A DNA stretch of 64,000 nt from Roseovarius carneus (GTDB lineage: Bacteria > Pseudomonadota > Alphaproteobacteria > Rhodobacterales > Rhodobacteraceae), in assembly GCF_020141465.1 (NCBI RefSeq), contig NZ_JAHSPD010000001.1:1036374-1100373 (forward strand), in the 5' to 3' direction. The translations under genes and the position numbers were made by a program. This document shows positions 17,097-25,701 of this stretch, piece by piece. How positions within the stretch are numbered: position 1 is the stretch's first letter; each line of letters opens with the position of its first letter. The notes beneath the pieces were generated by a model that saw only the letters and a program-made list of their open reading frames with translations, searched no databases and had not been told where the DNA came from.

Positions 17097-17426
17097 ATGC
17101 CCAAAGAAGAATGGGGCGTCAAACGCCTTTGCCCGACCACAGGTCAGCGCTTTTATGATCTGAACAAGACCCCGATCATCAGCCCCTACACGGGCGAGGT
17201 TGTCGAGCTTGCGACCGGCAAGAGCCGCTCGATCAAGGCCGATGCCGAAGATGCCGAGACCAAGAAGATGAAAGACGCCGACGCCGATGATGTGGTGCTC
17301 GACGATGATGATGATGACGATGATGTCGACGTCGATCTGGGCGATGATGTGCTCGAAGACGATGACGACGACGATACCGTCCCGCTGGACGAGATCGCGG
17401 ATGTCGCGGCTGACGACGACGATTGA
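17097..17426 (+). CDS. FYDLN acid protein, TIGR02300 family (109 aa)
   Basis: Alphaproteobacterial protein of unknown function. The conserved head is KRLCPTTGQRFYDLNKTPI followed by SPYTGEVVEL. The tail (residues ~55-109) is almost all Asp/Glu with poly-Asp runs (DDDDDDDD). The head resembles a rubredoxin-like knuckle that has lost most metal cysteines, since only one Cys remains. AAGGGAAG is 5-7 nt upstream of the ATG. The gene is followed by a hairpin and then tRNA-Ala. The extreme acidity suggests interaction with a basic partner, but that is only a guess. Confidence 0.9.
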   Translation: MPKEEWGVKRLCPTTGQRFYDLNKTPIISPYTGEVVELATGKSRSIKADAEDAETKKMKDADADDVVLDDDDDDDDVDVDLGDDVLEDDDDDDTVPLDEIADVAADDDD

Positions 17427-17435
17427 GGATTGCCC

Positions 17436-17474
17436 AAAGCGCGGGATTTTGGGCTTGAACCCACCCCGCGCTTT
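17436..17474 (+). terminator. Hairpin after the FYDLN gene
   Basis: Perfect 10-bp arms AAAGCGCGGG / CCCGCGCTTT with a 19-base loop. An alternative shorter stem GCCCAAA / TTTGGGC overlaps it. No T run follows, so it may be a weak or Rho-assisted terminator. Confidence 0.55.
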
Positions 17475-17490
17475 GACTAACTAGCGGCCA

Positions 17491-17508
17491 GCAGGGATAC
17501 GTCCCTGC
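17491..17508 (+). other. Tight hairpin directly upstream of the tRNA
   Basis: GCAGGGA / TCCCTGC with a TACG tetraloop, 6 bp before the tRNA 5' end. It could be a processing or termination element between the FYDLN transcript and the tRNA. Confidence 0.5.
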
Positions 17509-17514
17509 ACCGAT

Positions 17515-17590
17515 GGGGCCTTAGCTCAGCTGGGAGAGCGCCTGCATGGCATGCAGGAGGTCAGCGGTTCGATCCCGCTAGGCTCCACCA
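17515..17590 (+). tRNA. tRNA-Ala, anticodon GGC
   Basis: Full cloverleaf: acceptor GGGGCCT / AGGCTCC (one G-T pair), D arm GCTCAGCTGGGAGAGC, anticodon arm CCTGC-ATGGCAT-GCAGG with anticodon GGC, T arm AGCGG-TTCGATC-CCGCT, discriminator A and an encoded CCA. It reads GCC codons, which are frequent in this GC-rich genome. Confidence 0.96.
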
Positions 17591-17675
17591 AACCCTTCTC
17601 GTGATGAGGGGTTATTTTCAGAGCGTTTTTGGTTGCTTTCGGATGCGGTTTGCCGCGTCTTTTGGCGTTGTTTTT

Positions 17676-17697
17676 GAGTATTTTCGCCAAGAAGAAA
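17676..17697 (+). repeat. Dispersed intergenic repeat, copy 2
   Basis: GAGTATTTTCGCCAAGAAGA and two more bases: 17 of 22 positions match the copy at 3692. It lies between tRNA-Ala and the 3' end of the MAPEG gene. Confidence 0.6.
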
Positions 17698-17701
17698 GCC
17701 C

Positions 17702-18100
17702 TTAGAGCAGGGCTGCGATCAGCATGGTTGTTGTGGCACCGAAGCCTATGGCCCAGATGAGGGAGCGCCATGGGGCGAGGCCGAACGCGTAGGCCGGGAC
17801 GTAGGCGATGCGGGCGGTGAGGTAGATATAGGCGCAGGCGGCGGTGAGGGGGGTGGATTGGTTTGTTAGCGTGATCACGAGGCAGGCGATGGTGAAGAGG
17901 ATAAGGCCCTCGAAATGGTTGTTGAGGGCGCGGGCGAGGCGGGCCGTCTTGGGGCTCAGTTGTTCTTGGAGAGTGCCCTTGTCACGCGGGGACATGGTTT
18001 TGGCGGGGCCAAGTTCCATGTTGGCGGGGATCGCCATGAGGGCGAATTGTGCGACTTGGAGGAGGGCGGCGAGGGTGAGGGCTGTGAGTTCGGGGGTCAT
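17702..18100 (-). CDS. MAPEG-family membrane protein (132 aa)
   Basis: Four-helix inner-membrane protein of the MAPEG (membrane-associated eicosanoid/glutathione metabolism) superfamily. The family's conserved arginine-rich segment is seen in TARLARALNNHFEGLILF (consensus RAxxNxxE), followed by ARIAYVPAYAFG and LRSLIW-like WRSLIWAIG. Bacterial members are of unknown function and may have glutathione transferase-like activity. Its ATG directly abuts the stop codon of the upstream membrane-protein gene, so the two are probably translated together. Confidence 0.85.
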   Translation of the reverse strand: MTPELTALTLAALLQVAQFALMAIPANMELGPAKTMSPRDKGTLQEQLSPKTARLARALNNHFEGLILFTIACLVITLTNQSTPLTAACAYIYLTARIAYVPAYAFGLAPWRSLIWAIGFGATTTMLIAALL

Positions 18101-18484
18101 TTATGTTGGAACTCCAGCGCCTAGTATGAGCCAAATCACGCCCGCAACGAACCCGAACAATGAAAGCGCTCCAAGGAACGAGTTAACGCGGACAATGTTT
18201 TCGCTCCAAAATCGACTGTAGCTGCTTTCGGTTGGCATCGCATCGTATGAGTAAGACACTAACAGAGCCACTAACATACTCGAAATTCCAACCAGAAAGC
18301 ACAGAAGTGCAAGTTTGATGCTTTGCAATTCGAATTGCACCAGTGCGTCTTGGCTGGCGTTTCCAAGAAACGATAGCAGAGCTAGGATGGCTCCTCCGTT
18401 TAGTAGAACAGTGGTCCTGACATAAGACAGGCCAAGTTCATGCGCGCGGTCTCTTCTGGAGATTTCTGAAGGCTCCGATTCCAT
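18101..18484 (-). CDS. Small membrane protein of unknown function (127 aa)
   Basis: I do not recognise a family. There are three to four hydrophobic segments (about residues 25-41, 55-78 and 98-122), with a charged N-terminus (SEISRRDRAHEL). Base composition is visibly more AT-rich than sucB and the MAPEG gene around it, suggesting acquisition. In related genomes lpd often follows sucB. Here this gene and MAPEG occupy that position instead. Confidence 0.6.
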   Translation of the reverse strand: MESEPSEISRRDRAHELGLSYVRTTVLLNGGAILALLSFLGNASQDALVQFELQSIKLALLCFLVGISSMLVALLVSYSYDAMPTESSYSRFWSENIVRVNSFLGALSLFGFVAGVIWLILGAGVPT

Positions 18485-18557
18485 TTTACCAATACCTGTC
18501 GATGAGCGGGTAAGTTTTGACGCAGCGTAGGGTAGAGCTCAGCCCCATCGCAATACC

Positions 18558-20066
18558 TCACAAATCCATCAACAACCGTCTTGGATCCTCCAGGGCCTCT
18601 TTCACCCGCACCAAGAACGTCACAGCGCCTTTGCCGTCCACGATGCGGTGGTCGTAGCTCAGCGCGAGATACATCATGGGGCGGATGACCACCTCTCCGC
18701 CCACTGCCATGGGGCGGTCCTGGATTTTGTGCATCCCGAGGATGCCCGATTGCGGCGGGTTGAGGATGGGTGAGGACATGAGTGAGCCGTAGACGCCGCC
18801 GTTGGAGATGGTGAATGTGCCGCCCTGCATTTCGGCCATGGAGAGCTTGCCATCGCGGGCGCGCGCGCCTTTTTCGGCGATGGCTTTCTCGATGCTGGCA
18901 AAGCTCATCGCGTCCGCGTCACGGATCACCGGGACCACGAGGCCTGTGGGCGTGCCGGCGGCGATGCCCATATGGACGAAGTTCTTGTAGACGATATCGG
19001 TGCCGTCGATCTCGGCGTTGACCTCGGGGACCTCTTTCAGTGCATGCACGCAGGCCTTGGTGAAGAAGGACATGAAGCCGAGTTTCACGCCGTGTTTTTT
19101 GAAGAATTGGTCCTTGTAGGCGTTTCGCAGCGCCATCACCTCGGTCATATCCACCTCGTTATAGGTGGTGAGCATGGCGGCGGTGTTCTGGCTGTCTTTC
19201 AGGCGGCGCGCGATGGTCTGGCGCAGGCGCGTCATCTTCACACGCTCCTCGCGGGCGGCGTCATCGGCGGAGACGGGCGCGCGGGGGGCAGTGGCGGCGG
19301 GCGCGGGGGCCGCTGGAGTCATAGCGCGTGGGGCGCTGGCCGCCTTTGCCACGTCCTCTTTCATGATGCGGCCATCCTTTCCGGTGCCGGTGATCTGGTC
19401 GGCGTTCAGCCCAGCCTCGGCCATTGCTTTCTTGGCCGATGGGGCGTTCTCGATATCCTTGGCCGGTGCGGCGGCGGGTGCCGCCGCAGGAGCGCTGGCT
19501 GGGGCGGAGGAGGCGCTTGCGCTGCCCGCGCTCAGCACGGCGAGCTTGCCGCTGGCCTGCACCGTGTCACCTTCGGCGGCGAGGATTTCGGTGATCACAC
19601 CTGCGGAGGGCGAAGGAACCTCGACCGAGACCTTGTCGGTCTCCAGCTCGCAGAGCATTTCGTCGGCGGCGACGGTATCGCCCACGGCCTTGAACCATGT
19701 GGAGACTGTCGCCTCGGTCACACTCTCGCCCAAGGTCGGGACCATCACGTCAACAGACGCGCCACCTGAGGCAGGTGTCTCAGTGGCTGCGGGCGCCGCC
19801 TTTTCAGCCTTTGCAGAGGCATCGCCCGCGCCTTCCGAGATGACAGCCAGAAGCGCGTTCACGCCGACAGTTTCACCTTCGGCGGCAACGATCTCGCCCA
19901 TCATTCCTGCGGCGGGGGCAGGCACTTCGACGGTGACCTTGTCGGTCTCCAATTCGCAGAGCATTTCATCGGCCTCGACCGTATCACCGGGTTTCTTGAA
20001 CCATGTGGCAACGGTGGCCTCGGACACGGATTCGCCCAAGGTGGGCACGCGGACTTCTGTGGACAT
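18558..20066 (-). CDS. sucB: 2-oxoglutarate dehydrogenase E2, dihydrolipoyl succinyltransferase (502 aa)
   Basis: Core of the OGDH complex, which transfers the succinyl group to CoA. Two complete lipoyl domains are seen, each with the ETDKV lipoylation motif (Lys43 and Lys145), joined by Ala/Pro-rich linkers. The E1/E3-binding domain follows ([20 protein letters not shown], residues ~210-245), then the catalytic domain ending with [18 protein letters not shown] (active-site His and Asp). Two lipoyl domains are more than the single one found in E. coli SucB, which explains the extra length. It is 3 bp downstream of sucA in the sucCDAB operon. Confidence 0.96.
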   Translation of the reverse strand: MSTEVRVPTLGESVSEATVATWFKKPGDTVEADEMLCELETDKVTVEVPAPAAGMMGEIVAAEGETVGVNALLAVISEGAGDASAKAEKAAPAATETPASGGASVDVMVPTLGESVTEATVSTWFKAVGDTVAADEMLCELETDKVSVEVPSPSAGVITEILAAEGDTVQASGKLAVLSAGSASASSAPASAPAAAPAAAPAKDIENAPSAKKAMAEAGLNADQITGTGKDGRIMKEDVAKAASAPRAMTPAAPAPAATAPRAPVSADDAAREERVKMTRLRQTIARRLKDSQNTAAMLTTYNEVDMTEVMALRNAYKDQFFKKHGVKLGFMSFFTKACVHALKEVPEVNAEIDGTDIVYKNFVHMGIAAGTPTGLVVPVIRDADAMSFASIEKAIAEKGARARDGKLSMAEMQGGTFTISNGGVYGSLMSSPILNPPQSGILGMHKIQDRPMAVGGEVVIRPMMYLALSYDHRIVDGKGAVTFLVRVKEALEDPRRLLMDL

Positions 20067-20069
20067 GGC

Positions 20070-23027
20070 TCAGTTTCCTTTGATGGTCAGCGCGTCATCG
20101 ATGAGCGCTTCTTGTTGTGTTTTGTGCTGGCTGGCCAGACCCGTGGCGGGGGAGGCGGAAGCGGCGCGTCCTGCATAGGTCGCGCGCGGGTGTTTGGCGT
20201 CGATACGGCCCAGAACCCACTCGATATTCGGCTCGATGAAGTTCCATGCGCCTTGGTTCTTAGGCTCTTCCTGACACCAGACCATTTCGGCACCTTTGAA
20301 CCGTTCCAGCTCACCCACCATGGAGATTGCCGGGAAGGGGTAGAACTGCTCAATCCGCAGCAGATAGACATCGGTGATGCCGCGCGCATCGCGTTCCTCC
20401 AGCAGGTCGAAATAGACCTTGCCCGAGCACATGACGACGCGTTTGATCTTGTCATCGGCCACAAGTTTGGTGTCGGAATTGCCGTATTGCGCATCGTCCC
20501 AGAGCACGCGGTGGAAGCTGGACCCGATGGTAAACTCCTCGGCCCGGCTGACGGCCATCTTGTTACGCAGCAGCGACTTGGGCGTCATCAGGATCAGCGG
20601 TTTGCGGAAGGTGCGGTGCAATTGGCGGCGCAGCAGGTGGAAGTAATTCGCAGGCGTCGTGCAATTGGCCACGATCCAGTTGTCGCCGCCGCACATGGTC
20701 AGGAAGCGCTCCAACCGGGCAGAGCTGTGCTCGGGGCCTTGGCCCTCATACCCGTGCGGCAGCAGGCAGACGAGGCCGGACATGCGCAGCCATTTGCTCT
20801 CGCCGCTTGAGATGAACTGATCAAACATGATCTGTGCGCCATTGGCGAAATCACCAAATTGCGCCTCCCAGAGCGTCAGGGCATTGGGCTCGGCCAACGT
20901 GTAGCCATACTCGAACCCAAGCACCGCGTATTCCGAAAGCATCGAATCGATGACCTCATAGCGGGCCTGCCCCTCGCGGATGTTGTTGAGCGGATAATAC
21001 CGATCCTCGTTATCTTGGTTGATATAGGCCGAGTGGCGCTGGCTGAATGTGCCGCGCGCGCTGTCCTGACCCGACAGGCGCACCGGGAAGCCCTCGACGG
21101 CGAGCGAGCCGAACGCAAGCGCCTCGCCCGTGGCCCAGTCGAACCCCTCGCCGGTCTCGAACATCTTGCGCTTGGCCTCCATTAGACGGCCAATGGTCTT
21201 GTGGATTGGGAAATTTTCAGGCGCAGTGGTCAGCGCGCGGCCGATCTCGTGAAACGTCTCTTCCTCGATCGCCGTCTGGCCGCGCTGATAGTCGTCCTTG
21301 TGACGGTTCAGATGTGACCACTTCCCATCGAGCCAATCGGCCTTGTTGGGCTTGTAGGTCGTGCCTGCCTCAAACTCATCCGCGAGATGGGCCTGAAACG
21401 CAGTTTTCATATCCTCGACCTCGCCCTCGGGGATGAGGCCGTCCCGGACCAAACGCTCGGTATAGAGGCTGAGCGTGGTCTTCTGAGTCTTGATCTTTTT
21501 ATACATCACCGGGTTGGTAAACATGGGCTCATCGCCCTCGTTATGACCAAAGCGGCGGTAGCAGATGATATCGACAACCACGTCTTTCTGGAATTTCTGC
21601 CGGAACTCGGTGGCGACCTTGGCGGCATGCACCACCGCTTCCGGGTCATCGCCGTTCACGTGGAAAATCGGCGCCTCCACCATCAGGGCGATATCCGTAG
21701 GGTAGGGCGAGGAGCGCGAGAAATGCGGCGCGGTGGTAAAGCCGATCTGGTTGTTCACCACGATATGGATCGTGCCGCCCGTCTTGTGGCCCTTGAGGCC
21801 CGAGAGACCAAAACACTCGGCCACGACGCCTTGCCCCGCAAAGGCCGCGTCGCCATGCAGCAAAATGGGCAGAACAGTCTTCCGCTCGGTATCGCCGAAC
21901 TGGTCCTGCTTGGCGCGGACCTTGCCCAGAACAACGGGGTTCACCGCCTCAAGGTGGCTGGGGTTTGGTGTGAGGCTGAGATGGACGGTATTGCCGTCAA
22001 ACTCGCGGTCGGACGAGGTGCCGAGGTGATATTTCACATCGCCTGAGCCTTCCACATCCTCGGGTTTAAAGCTGCCACCCTGAAATTCGTTGAAGATTGC
22101 GCGGTAGGGCTTGCCCATCACATTGGCCAGCACCGAAAGCCGCCCGCGGTGGGGCATGCCGACGACGATATCTTTCACGCCAAGGTTGCCGCCGCGTTTG
22201 ATGATCTGCTCCATCGCAGGGATCAGCGACTCCCCACCATCAAGCCCGAAGCGCTTGGTGCCCATGTATTTGACGTGCAGGTATTTCTCAAAGCCCTCGG
22301 CTTCGACCATCTTCTTGAGGATCGCCTTGCGCCCTTCACGGGTGAAGCTGATTTCCTTGCCATAGCCTTCGATCCGCTCCTTGAGCCAATTGGCCTGCTC
22401 GGGGTCGGAGATATGCATGTATTGCAGCGCGAATGTGCCACAATAGGTGCGCCGTACGATCCCGAGGATCTCGCGGATCGACGCGATTTGCAGGCCCAGC
22501 ACATTGTCGATGAAAATTGGCCGGTCCATGTCCTCGGGCGTGAAGCCGTAGGATTTCGGATCAAGCTCGGGGCGGTGAGGCTGTTCGCGCAGGCCAAGCG
22601 GGTCAAGATCGGCGATGAGGTGGCCCCGGATCCGGTAGGCGCGGATCAGCATCAGCGCGCGGACCGAGTCCAGCACCGCGCGCTGGATCGCCTTGTCGGA
22701 AATCTCGGCACCTGCATCGCTGGCTTTGGCGGCAATCTTGCGGCCTGCATCTTTTGCCTCTTCGGTGGGCCATTCCCCGGTCAGCGCCGCGGTCAAGTCA
22801 TCATTGGGCACAGGCGGCCAATCGGCGCGCGCCCATGATGGCCCTTGCGCCTCGGCCTTCACATCTAGATCGGCATCCCCAAGCTCGGCAAAGAAAGCCT
22901 GCCACGCTTCGTCCACGGCACCCGGATCGGCGGCGTAGCGTGCATAGAGCTGCTCCAGATACTCGGCATTGTGGCCTTGCATGAAGGAAGAGGCGTGGAA
23001 CTGATCGTTGGCGGGATGGTCGGTCAT
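20070..23027 (-). CDS. sucA: 2-oxoglutarate dehydrogenase E1 component (985 aa)
   Basis: Thiamine-diphosphate enzyme that decarboxylates 2-oxoglutarate and succinylates lipoyl-SucB. Recognisable are the N-terminal FMQGHNAEYLEQLYARY that binds the complex, the substrate region GMPHRGRLSVLANVMGKP, the ThDP motif GDAAFAGQG...NNQIGFTT, and LLPHGYEGQGPEHSSARLER. Length is standard. The start MTDHPAND has AGAGG seven nt upstream. The 60 extra codons of the open frame above it are unconserved and overlap a separate small ORF. Confidence 0.98.
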   Translation of the reverse strand: MTDHPANDQFHASSFMQGHNAEYLEQLYARYAADPGAVDEAWQAFFAELGDADLDVKAEAQGPSWARADWPPVPNDDLTAALTGEWPTEEAKDAGRKIAAKASDAGAEISDKAIQRAVLDSVRALMLIRAYRIRGHLIADLDPLGLREQPHRPELDPKSYGFTPEDMDRPIFIDNVLGLQIASIREILGIVRRTYCGTFALQYMHISDPEQANWLKERIEGYGKEISFTREGRKAILKKMVEAEGFEKYLHVKYMGTKRFGLDGGESLIPAMEQIIKRGGNLGVKDIVVGMPHRGRLSVLANVMGKPYRAIFNEFQGGSFKPEDVEGSGDVKYHLGTSSDREFDGNTVHLSLTPNPSHLEAVNPVVLGKVRAKQDQFGDTERKTVLPILLHGDAAFAGQGVVAECFGLSGLKGHKTGGTIHIVVNNQIGFTTAPHFSRSSPYPTDIALMVEAPIFHVNGDDPEAVVHAAKVATEFRQKFQKDVVVDIICYRRFGHNEGDEPMFTNPVMYKKIKTQKTTLSLYTERLVRDGLIPEGEVEDMKTAFQAHLADEFEAGTTYKPNKADWLDGKWSHLNRHKDDYQRGQTAIEEETFHEIGRALTTAPENFPIHKTIGRLMEAKRKMFETGEGFDWATGEALAFGSLAVEGFPVRLSGQDSARGTFSQRHSAYINQDNEDRYYPLNNIREGQARYEVIDSMLSEYAVLGFEYGYTLAEPNALTLWEAQFGDFANGAQIMFDQFISSGESKWLRMSGLVCLLPHGYEGQGPEHSSARLERFLTMCGGDNWIVANCTTPANYFHLLRRQLHRTFRKPLILMTPKSLLRNKMAVSRAEEFTIGSSFHRVLWDDAQYGNSDTKLVADDKIKRVVMCSGKVYFDLLEERDARGITDVYLLRIEQFYPFPAISMVGELERFKGAEMVWCQEEPKNQGAWNFIEPNIEWVLGRIDAKHPRATYAGRAASASPATGLASQHKTQQEALIDDALTIKGN

Positions 23028-23073
23028 TGGGGGACCTCTTTTTGGGGTTGGCGCGGTCTGATTAGAGATGAGG

Positions 23074-23253
23074 CTAGGGTTGTAGCGCGAGGTATTCAGC
23101 GGCTGTGATCGAGACCCAGCTGCCGTCTTGCCATGCGTAATAGACCCGCTGATCCGAGCCGCGGGCTGCAAGTGTCGTACAGGCAAGGGCTGCGAGGGTG
23201 TAGGCACGGGCGGGGCGCGTGCCCGCCCGCATCAAGGGCGCAATGCGGCGCAT
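23074..23253 (-). CDS. Small ORF between sucD and sucA (59 aa), possibly exported
   Basis: The ATG immediately follows the sucD stop (TAAATG), a strong sign of translational coupling. The product begins MRRIAPLMRAGTRPARAYTL, continues with a short hydrophobic stretch (LAALACTTLAA), and then has a mature-like segment rich in aromatics: YYAWQDGSWVSITAAEYLAL. The basic-hydrophobic beginning could be a signal peptide, with a Cys at its end. It is in a different frame from sucA and ends 46 bp before it. I know of no function. It could also be chance open frame, though position and start context argue for a gene. Confidence 0.5.
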   Translation of the reverse strand: MRRIAPLMRAGTRPARAYTLAALACTTLAARGSDQRVYYAWQDGSWVSITAAEYLALQP

Positions 23254-24135
23254 TTACCCAATCGCTTCCATCACCGCCTCACCCAGTTGGGCAGGGCTGT
23301 CGGCGACGATAATCCCGGCGGCGCGCATGGCGTCGATCTTGTCCTCGGCGCCGCCCTTGCCGCCTGCAACGATGGCACCTGCGTGGCCCATGCGGCGGCC
23401 CGGAGGGGCGGTGCGCCCGGCGATGAACCCGGCGGTGGGCTTCCAGCGGCCCTTTTTCTTCTCATCAATCAGGAACTGCGCGGCCTCTTCTTCCGCGCTG
23501 CCGCCAATCTCGCCAATCATGATGATGCTCTGCGTCTCGTCATCGGCGAGGAACCATTCGAGCACGTCAATATGCTCGGTCCCTTTGATGGGATCGCCGC
23601 CAATGCCCACGGCCGTGGACTGGCCCAGCCCCAGATCGGTGGTTTGTTTCACGGCCTCATAGGTCAGCGTGCCGGAGCGCGACAGCACCCCGCAGGAGCC
23701 GCGTTTGTGGATATGGCCGGGCATGATGCCAATTTTGCACGCGCCGGGCGTGATCACACCGGGGCAGTTGGGCCCCACAAGGCGGGATTTGGAGCCTTCC
23801 AACGCGCGTTTGACGCGCATCATGTCCAGCACGGGAATGCCTTCGGTGATGCAGATGATCACCTCCATCTCGGCGTCGATCGCCTCAAGAATGGAATCAG
23901 CGGCGAAGGGGGGCGGCACGTAGATCACCGACGCGTTCGCGTCCGTCACATGCTTGGCCTCGTGGACCGAGTTGAAGACCGGCAGGTCCAGATGCGTTTG
24001 CCCGCCTTTGCCGGGGGTCACGCCGCCGACCATCTTGGTGCCATAAGCAATAGCCTGTTCGGTGTGGAACGTGCCCTGAGAGCCGGTGAGGCCCTGACAG
24101 ATTACGCGTGTGTGCTCATTGATGAGGACTGCCAT
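23254..24135 (-). CDS. sucD: Succinyl-CoA synthetase subunit alpha (293 aa)
   Basis: CoA-binding alpha subunit of the ATP/GDP-forming succinyl-CoA ligase. The N-terminal CoA-binding Rossmann domain starts [20 protein letters not shown], followed by [14 protein letters not shown]. The phosphorylated active-site histidine is in [18 protein letters not shown]. The acidic CoA-ligase loop [12 protein letters not shown] is present. Length is normal. It is 132 bp downstream of sucC in the same operon. Confidence 0.97.
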   Translation of the reverse strand: MAVLINEHTRVICQGLTGSQGTFHTEQAIAYGTKMVGGVTPGKGGQTHLDLPVFNSVHEAKHVTDANASVIYVPPPFAADSILEAIDAEMEVIICITEGIPVLDMMRVKRALEGSKSRLVGPNCPGVITPGACKIGIMPGHIHKRGSCGVLSRSGTLTYEAVKQTTDLGLGQSTAVGIGGDPIKGTEHIDVLEWFLADDETQSIIMIGEIGGSAEEEAAQFLIDEKKKGRWKPTAGFIAGRTAPPGRRMGHAGAIVAGGKGGAEDKIDAMRAAGIIVADSPAQLGEAVMEAIG

Positions 24136-24267
24136 GTTGTGGCTCCTTAGTTAATCACTATGCGGCGAGCGTCGTGGCGATGGCGCATTTGGCTGCACCT
24201 GCACGAATTTGGGCTCGCCCTATGGAAAGGGTGGGTTTGGTCCGGTGTAGCATGGGGTTTGTGGCCC

Positions 24268-25461
24268 TCACCCCTTTACCGCTTTCACGATCTTCTCGGC
24301 GCCATCTTTCAGGTTGTCCGCCGCGATCACGTCGAGGCCGGAGGTCGATATGATCTCCTTGCCCTTCTCCACGTTTGTCCCCTCAAGCCGCACGACCAGT
24401 GGCACCTTGAGGCCCACTTCTTTCACCGCAGCGATCACGCCCTCGGCGATCACATCGCAGCGCATGATGCCGCCGAAGATGTTCACGAGGATGCCTTTGA
24501 CCTGTGGATCGGAGGTGATGATCTTGAACGCCTCGGTCACCTTTTCCTTGGTCGCCCCGCCGCCGACGTCGAGGAAGTTTGCAGGCTCGGCCCCGTAGAG
24601 CTTGATGATGTCCATCGTCGCCATGGCCAGACCCGCGCCGTTGACCATGCAGCCAATCTCGCCATCGAGTGCGATATAGTTCAGGTCATACTTAGAGGCT
24701 TCCAGCTCCTTGGGGTCCTCCTCGGTGGTGTCGCGCAGCTCGGCGATGTCGGCGTGGCGGTAGATCGCGTTGCCATCAAAGCTGATCTTGGCGTCCAGCA
24801 CCTTGAGATCGCCCGCATCGGTCACGATGAGCGGATTGATCTCCAGCATCTCCATGTCCTTCTCCTCGAAGGCTTTGTAGAGCAGCCCCATAAGGCCTAC
24901 GCATTGCTTCACCTGCTTGCCCGAAAGGCCCAGTTCAAATGCGATGCGGCGGCCATGATAAGGCTGATACCCGGTGGCGGGATCGACGGAGAAGCTGAGG
25001 ATTTTCTCAGGCGTGGCCTCGGCCACCTCCTCGATATCCATACCGCCTTCAGTCGAGGCGACAAAGCTGATGCGGCTGGTTTGGCGATCCACCAAAAGGG
25101 CCAGATACATCTCCGTCTCGATGCCGGAACCATCCTCGATATAGATGCGGTTGACCTGCTTGCCCGCAGGACCCGTCTGCTTCGTCACGAGGGTGCGGCC
25201 CAGCATCTTGCGCGCCTCATCGGCGGCCTCCTGCACGGATTTGGTAAGGCGCACGCCGCCTGCCTCGCCTGCACCAGCCTCTTTGAATGTGCCCTTGCCG
25301 CGCCCACCTGCGTGGATCTGCGCCTTGACCACCCAGAGGGGTCCGTCCATCTCGCCCGCGGCGGTTTTTGCCTCTTCAGCGCGCAACACGACGCGCCCGT
25401 CGGACACTGGCGCGCCATAGGAGCGCAGAAGCGCCTTGGCCTGATACTCGTGGATGTTCAT
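24268..25461 (-). CDS. sucC: Succinyl-CoA synthetase subunit beta (397 aa)
   Basis: ATP-grasp subunit that binds nucleotide and succinate. The N-terminus [19 protein letters not shown] is the family start and fixes the ATG. The extra 14 residues of the open frame are unconserved. The ATP-grasp lysine region [15 protein letters not shown] and the C-terminal domain blocks [17 protein letters not shown] and [13 protein letters not shown] follow. It is the first gene of sucC-sucD-ORF-sucA-sucB. Two TGTGATCACA palindromes lie about 107-141 bp upstream of its start. Confidence 0.97.
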   Translation of the reverse strand: MNIHEYQAKALLRSYGAPVSDGRVVLRAEEAKTAAGEMDGPLWVVKAQIHAGGRGKGTFKEAGAGEAGGVRLTKSVQEAADEARKMLGRTLVTKQTGPAGKQVNRIYIEDGSGIETEMYLALLVDRQTSRISFVASTEGGMDIEEVAEATPEKILSFSVDPATGYQPYHGRRIAFELGLSGKQVKQCVGLMGLLYKAFEEKDMEMLEINPLIVTDAGDLKVLDAKISFDGNAIYRHADIAELRDTTEEDPKELEASKYDLNYIALDGEIGCMVNGAGLAMATMDIIKLYGAEPANFLDVGGGATKEKVTEAFKIITSDPQVKGILVNIFGGIMRCDVIAEGVIAAVKEVGLKVPLVVRLEGTNVEKGKEIISTSGLDVIAADNLKDGAEKIVKAVKG

Positions 25462-25567
25462 GAAGCTGTCCCGTTTTGCTTTAATTGGCATGGTTATAGC
25501 CATAATAATTGAGGGGGACTAAACGGTTTTCTACCTGTTAGCGCCAAACTGACTCAGATTTGATCTA

Positions 25568-25602
25568 TTTGTGATCACACGTTTTCATGCTGTGATCACA
25601 AA
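25568..25602. promoter_or_regulatory. Tandem TTGTGATCACAA-type operators upstream of sucCDAB
   Basis: Site 1, TTTGTGATCACACG (25568-25581), and site 2, GCTGTGATCACAAA (25589-25602), have centres 21 bp apart, two helical turns, so two dimers would sit on the same face. They match the palindrome in front of the GntR gene at 16271. The leftward sucC gene starts 107 bp away, and the rightward glycosyltransferase gene starts at 25702. Confidence 0.75.
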
Positions 25603-25701
25603 TATGCAATAGCTTCGCCCTTGGCATGGAATCAAGCGCTCGTTACGCTGGCGGCAAGCGGCCTCAGGCGGGCCCGCAAAGAACCAAGGAGAGGCTTAGG
25701 T

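Noticed and set aside
24136-24267. A 31-codon frame between sucC and sucD on the operon strand
   Set aside because: No ribosome site and no coding features beyond an open frame. It is too short to support.
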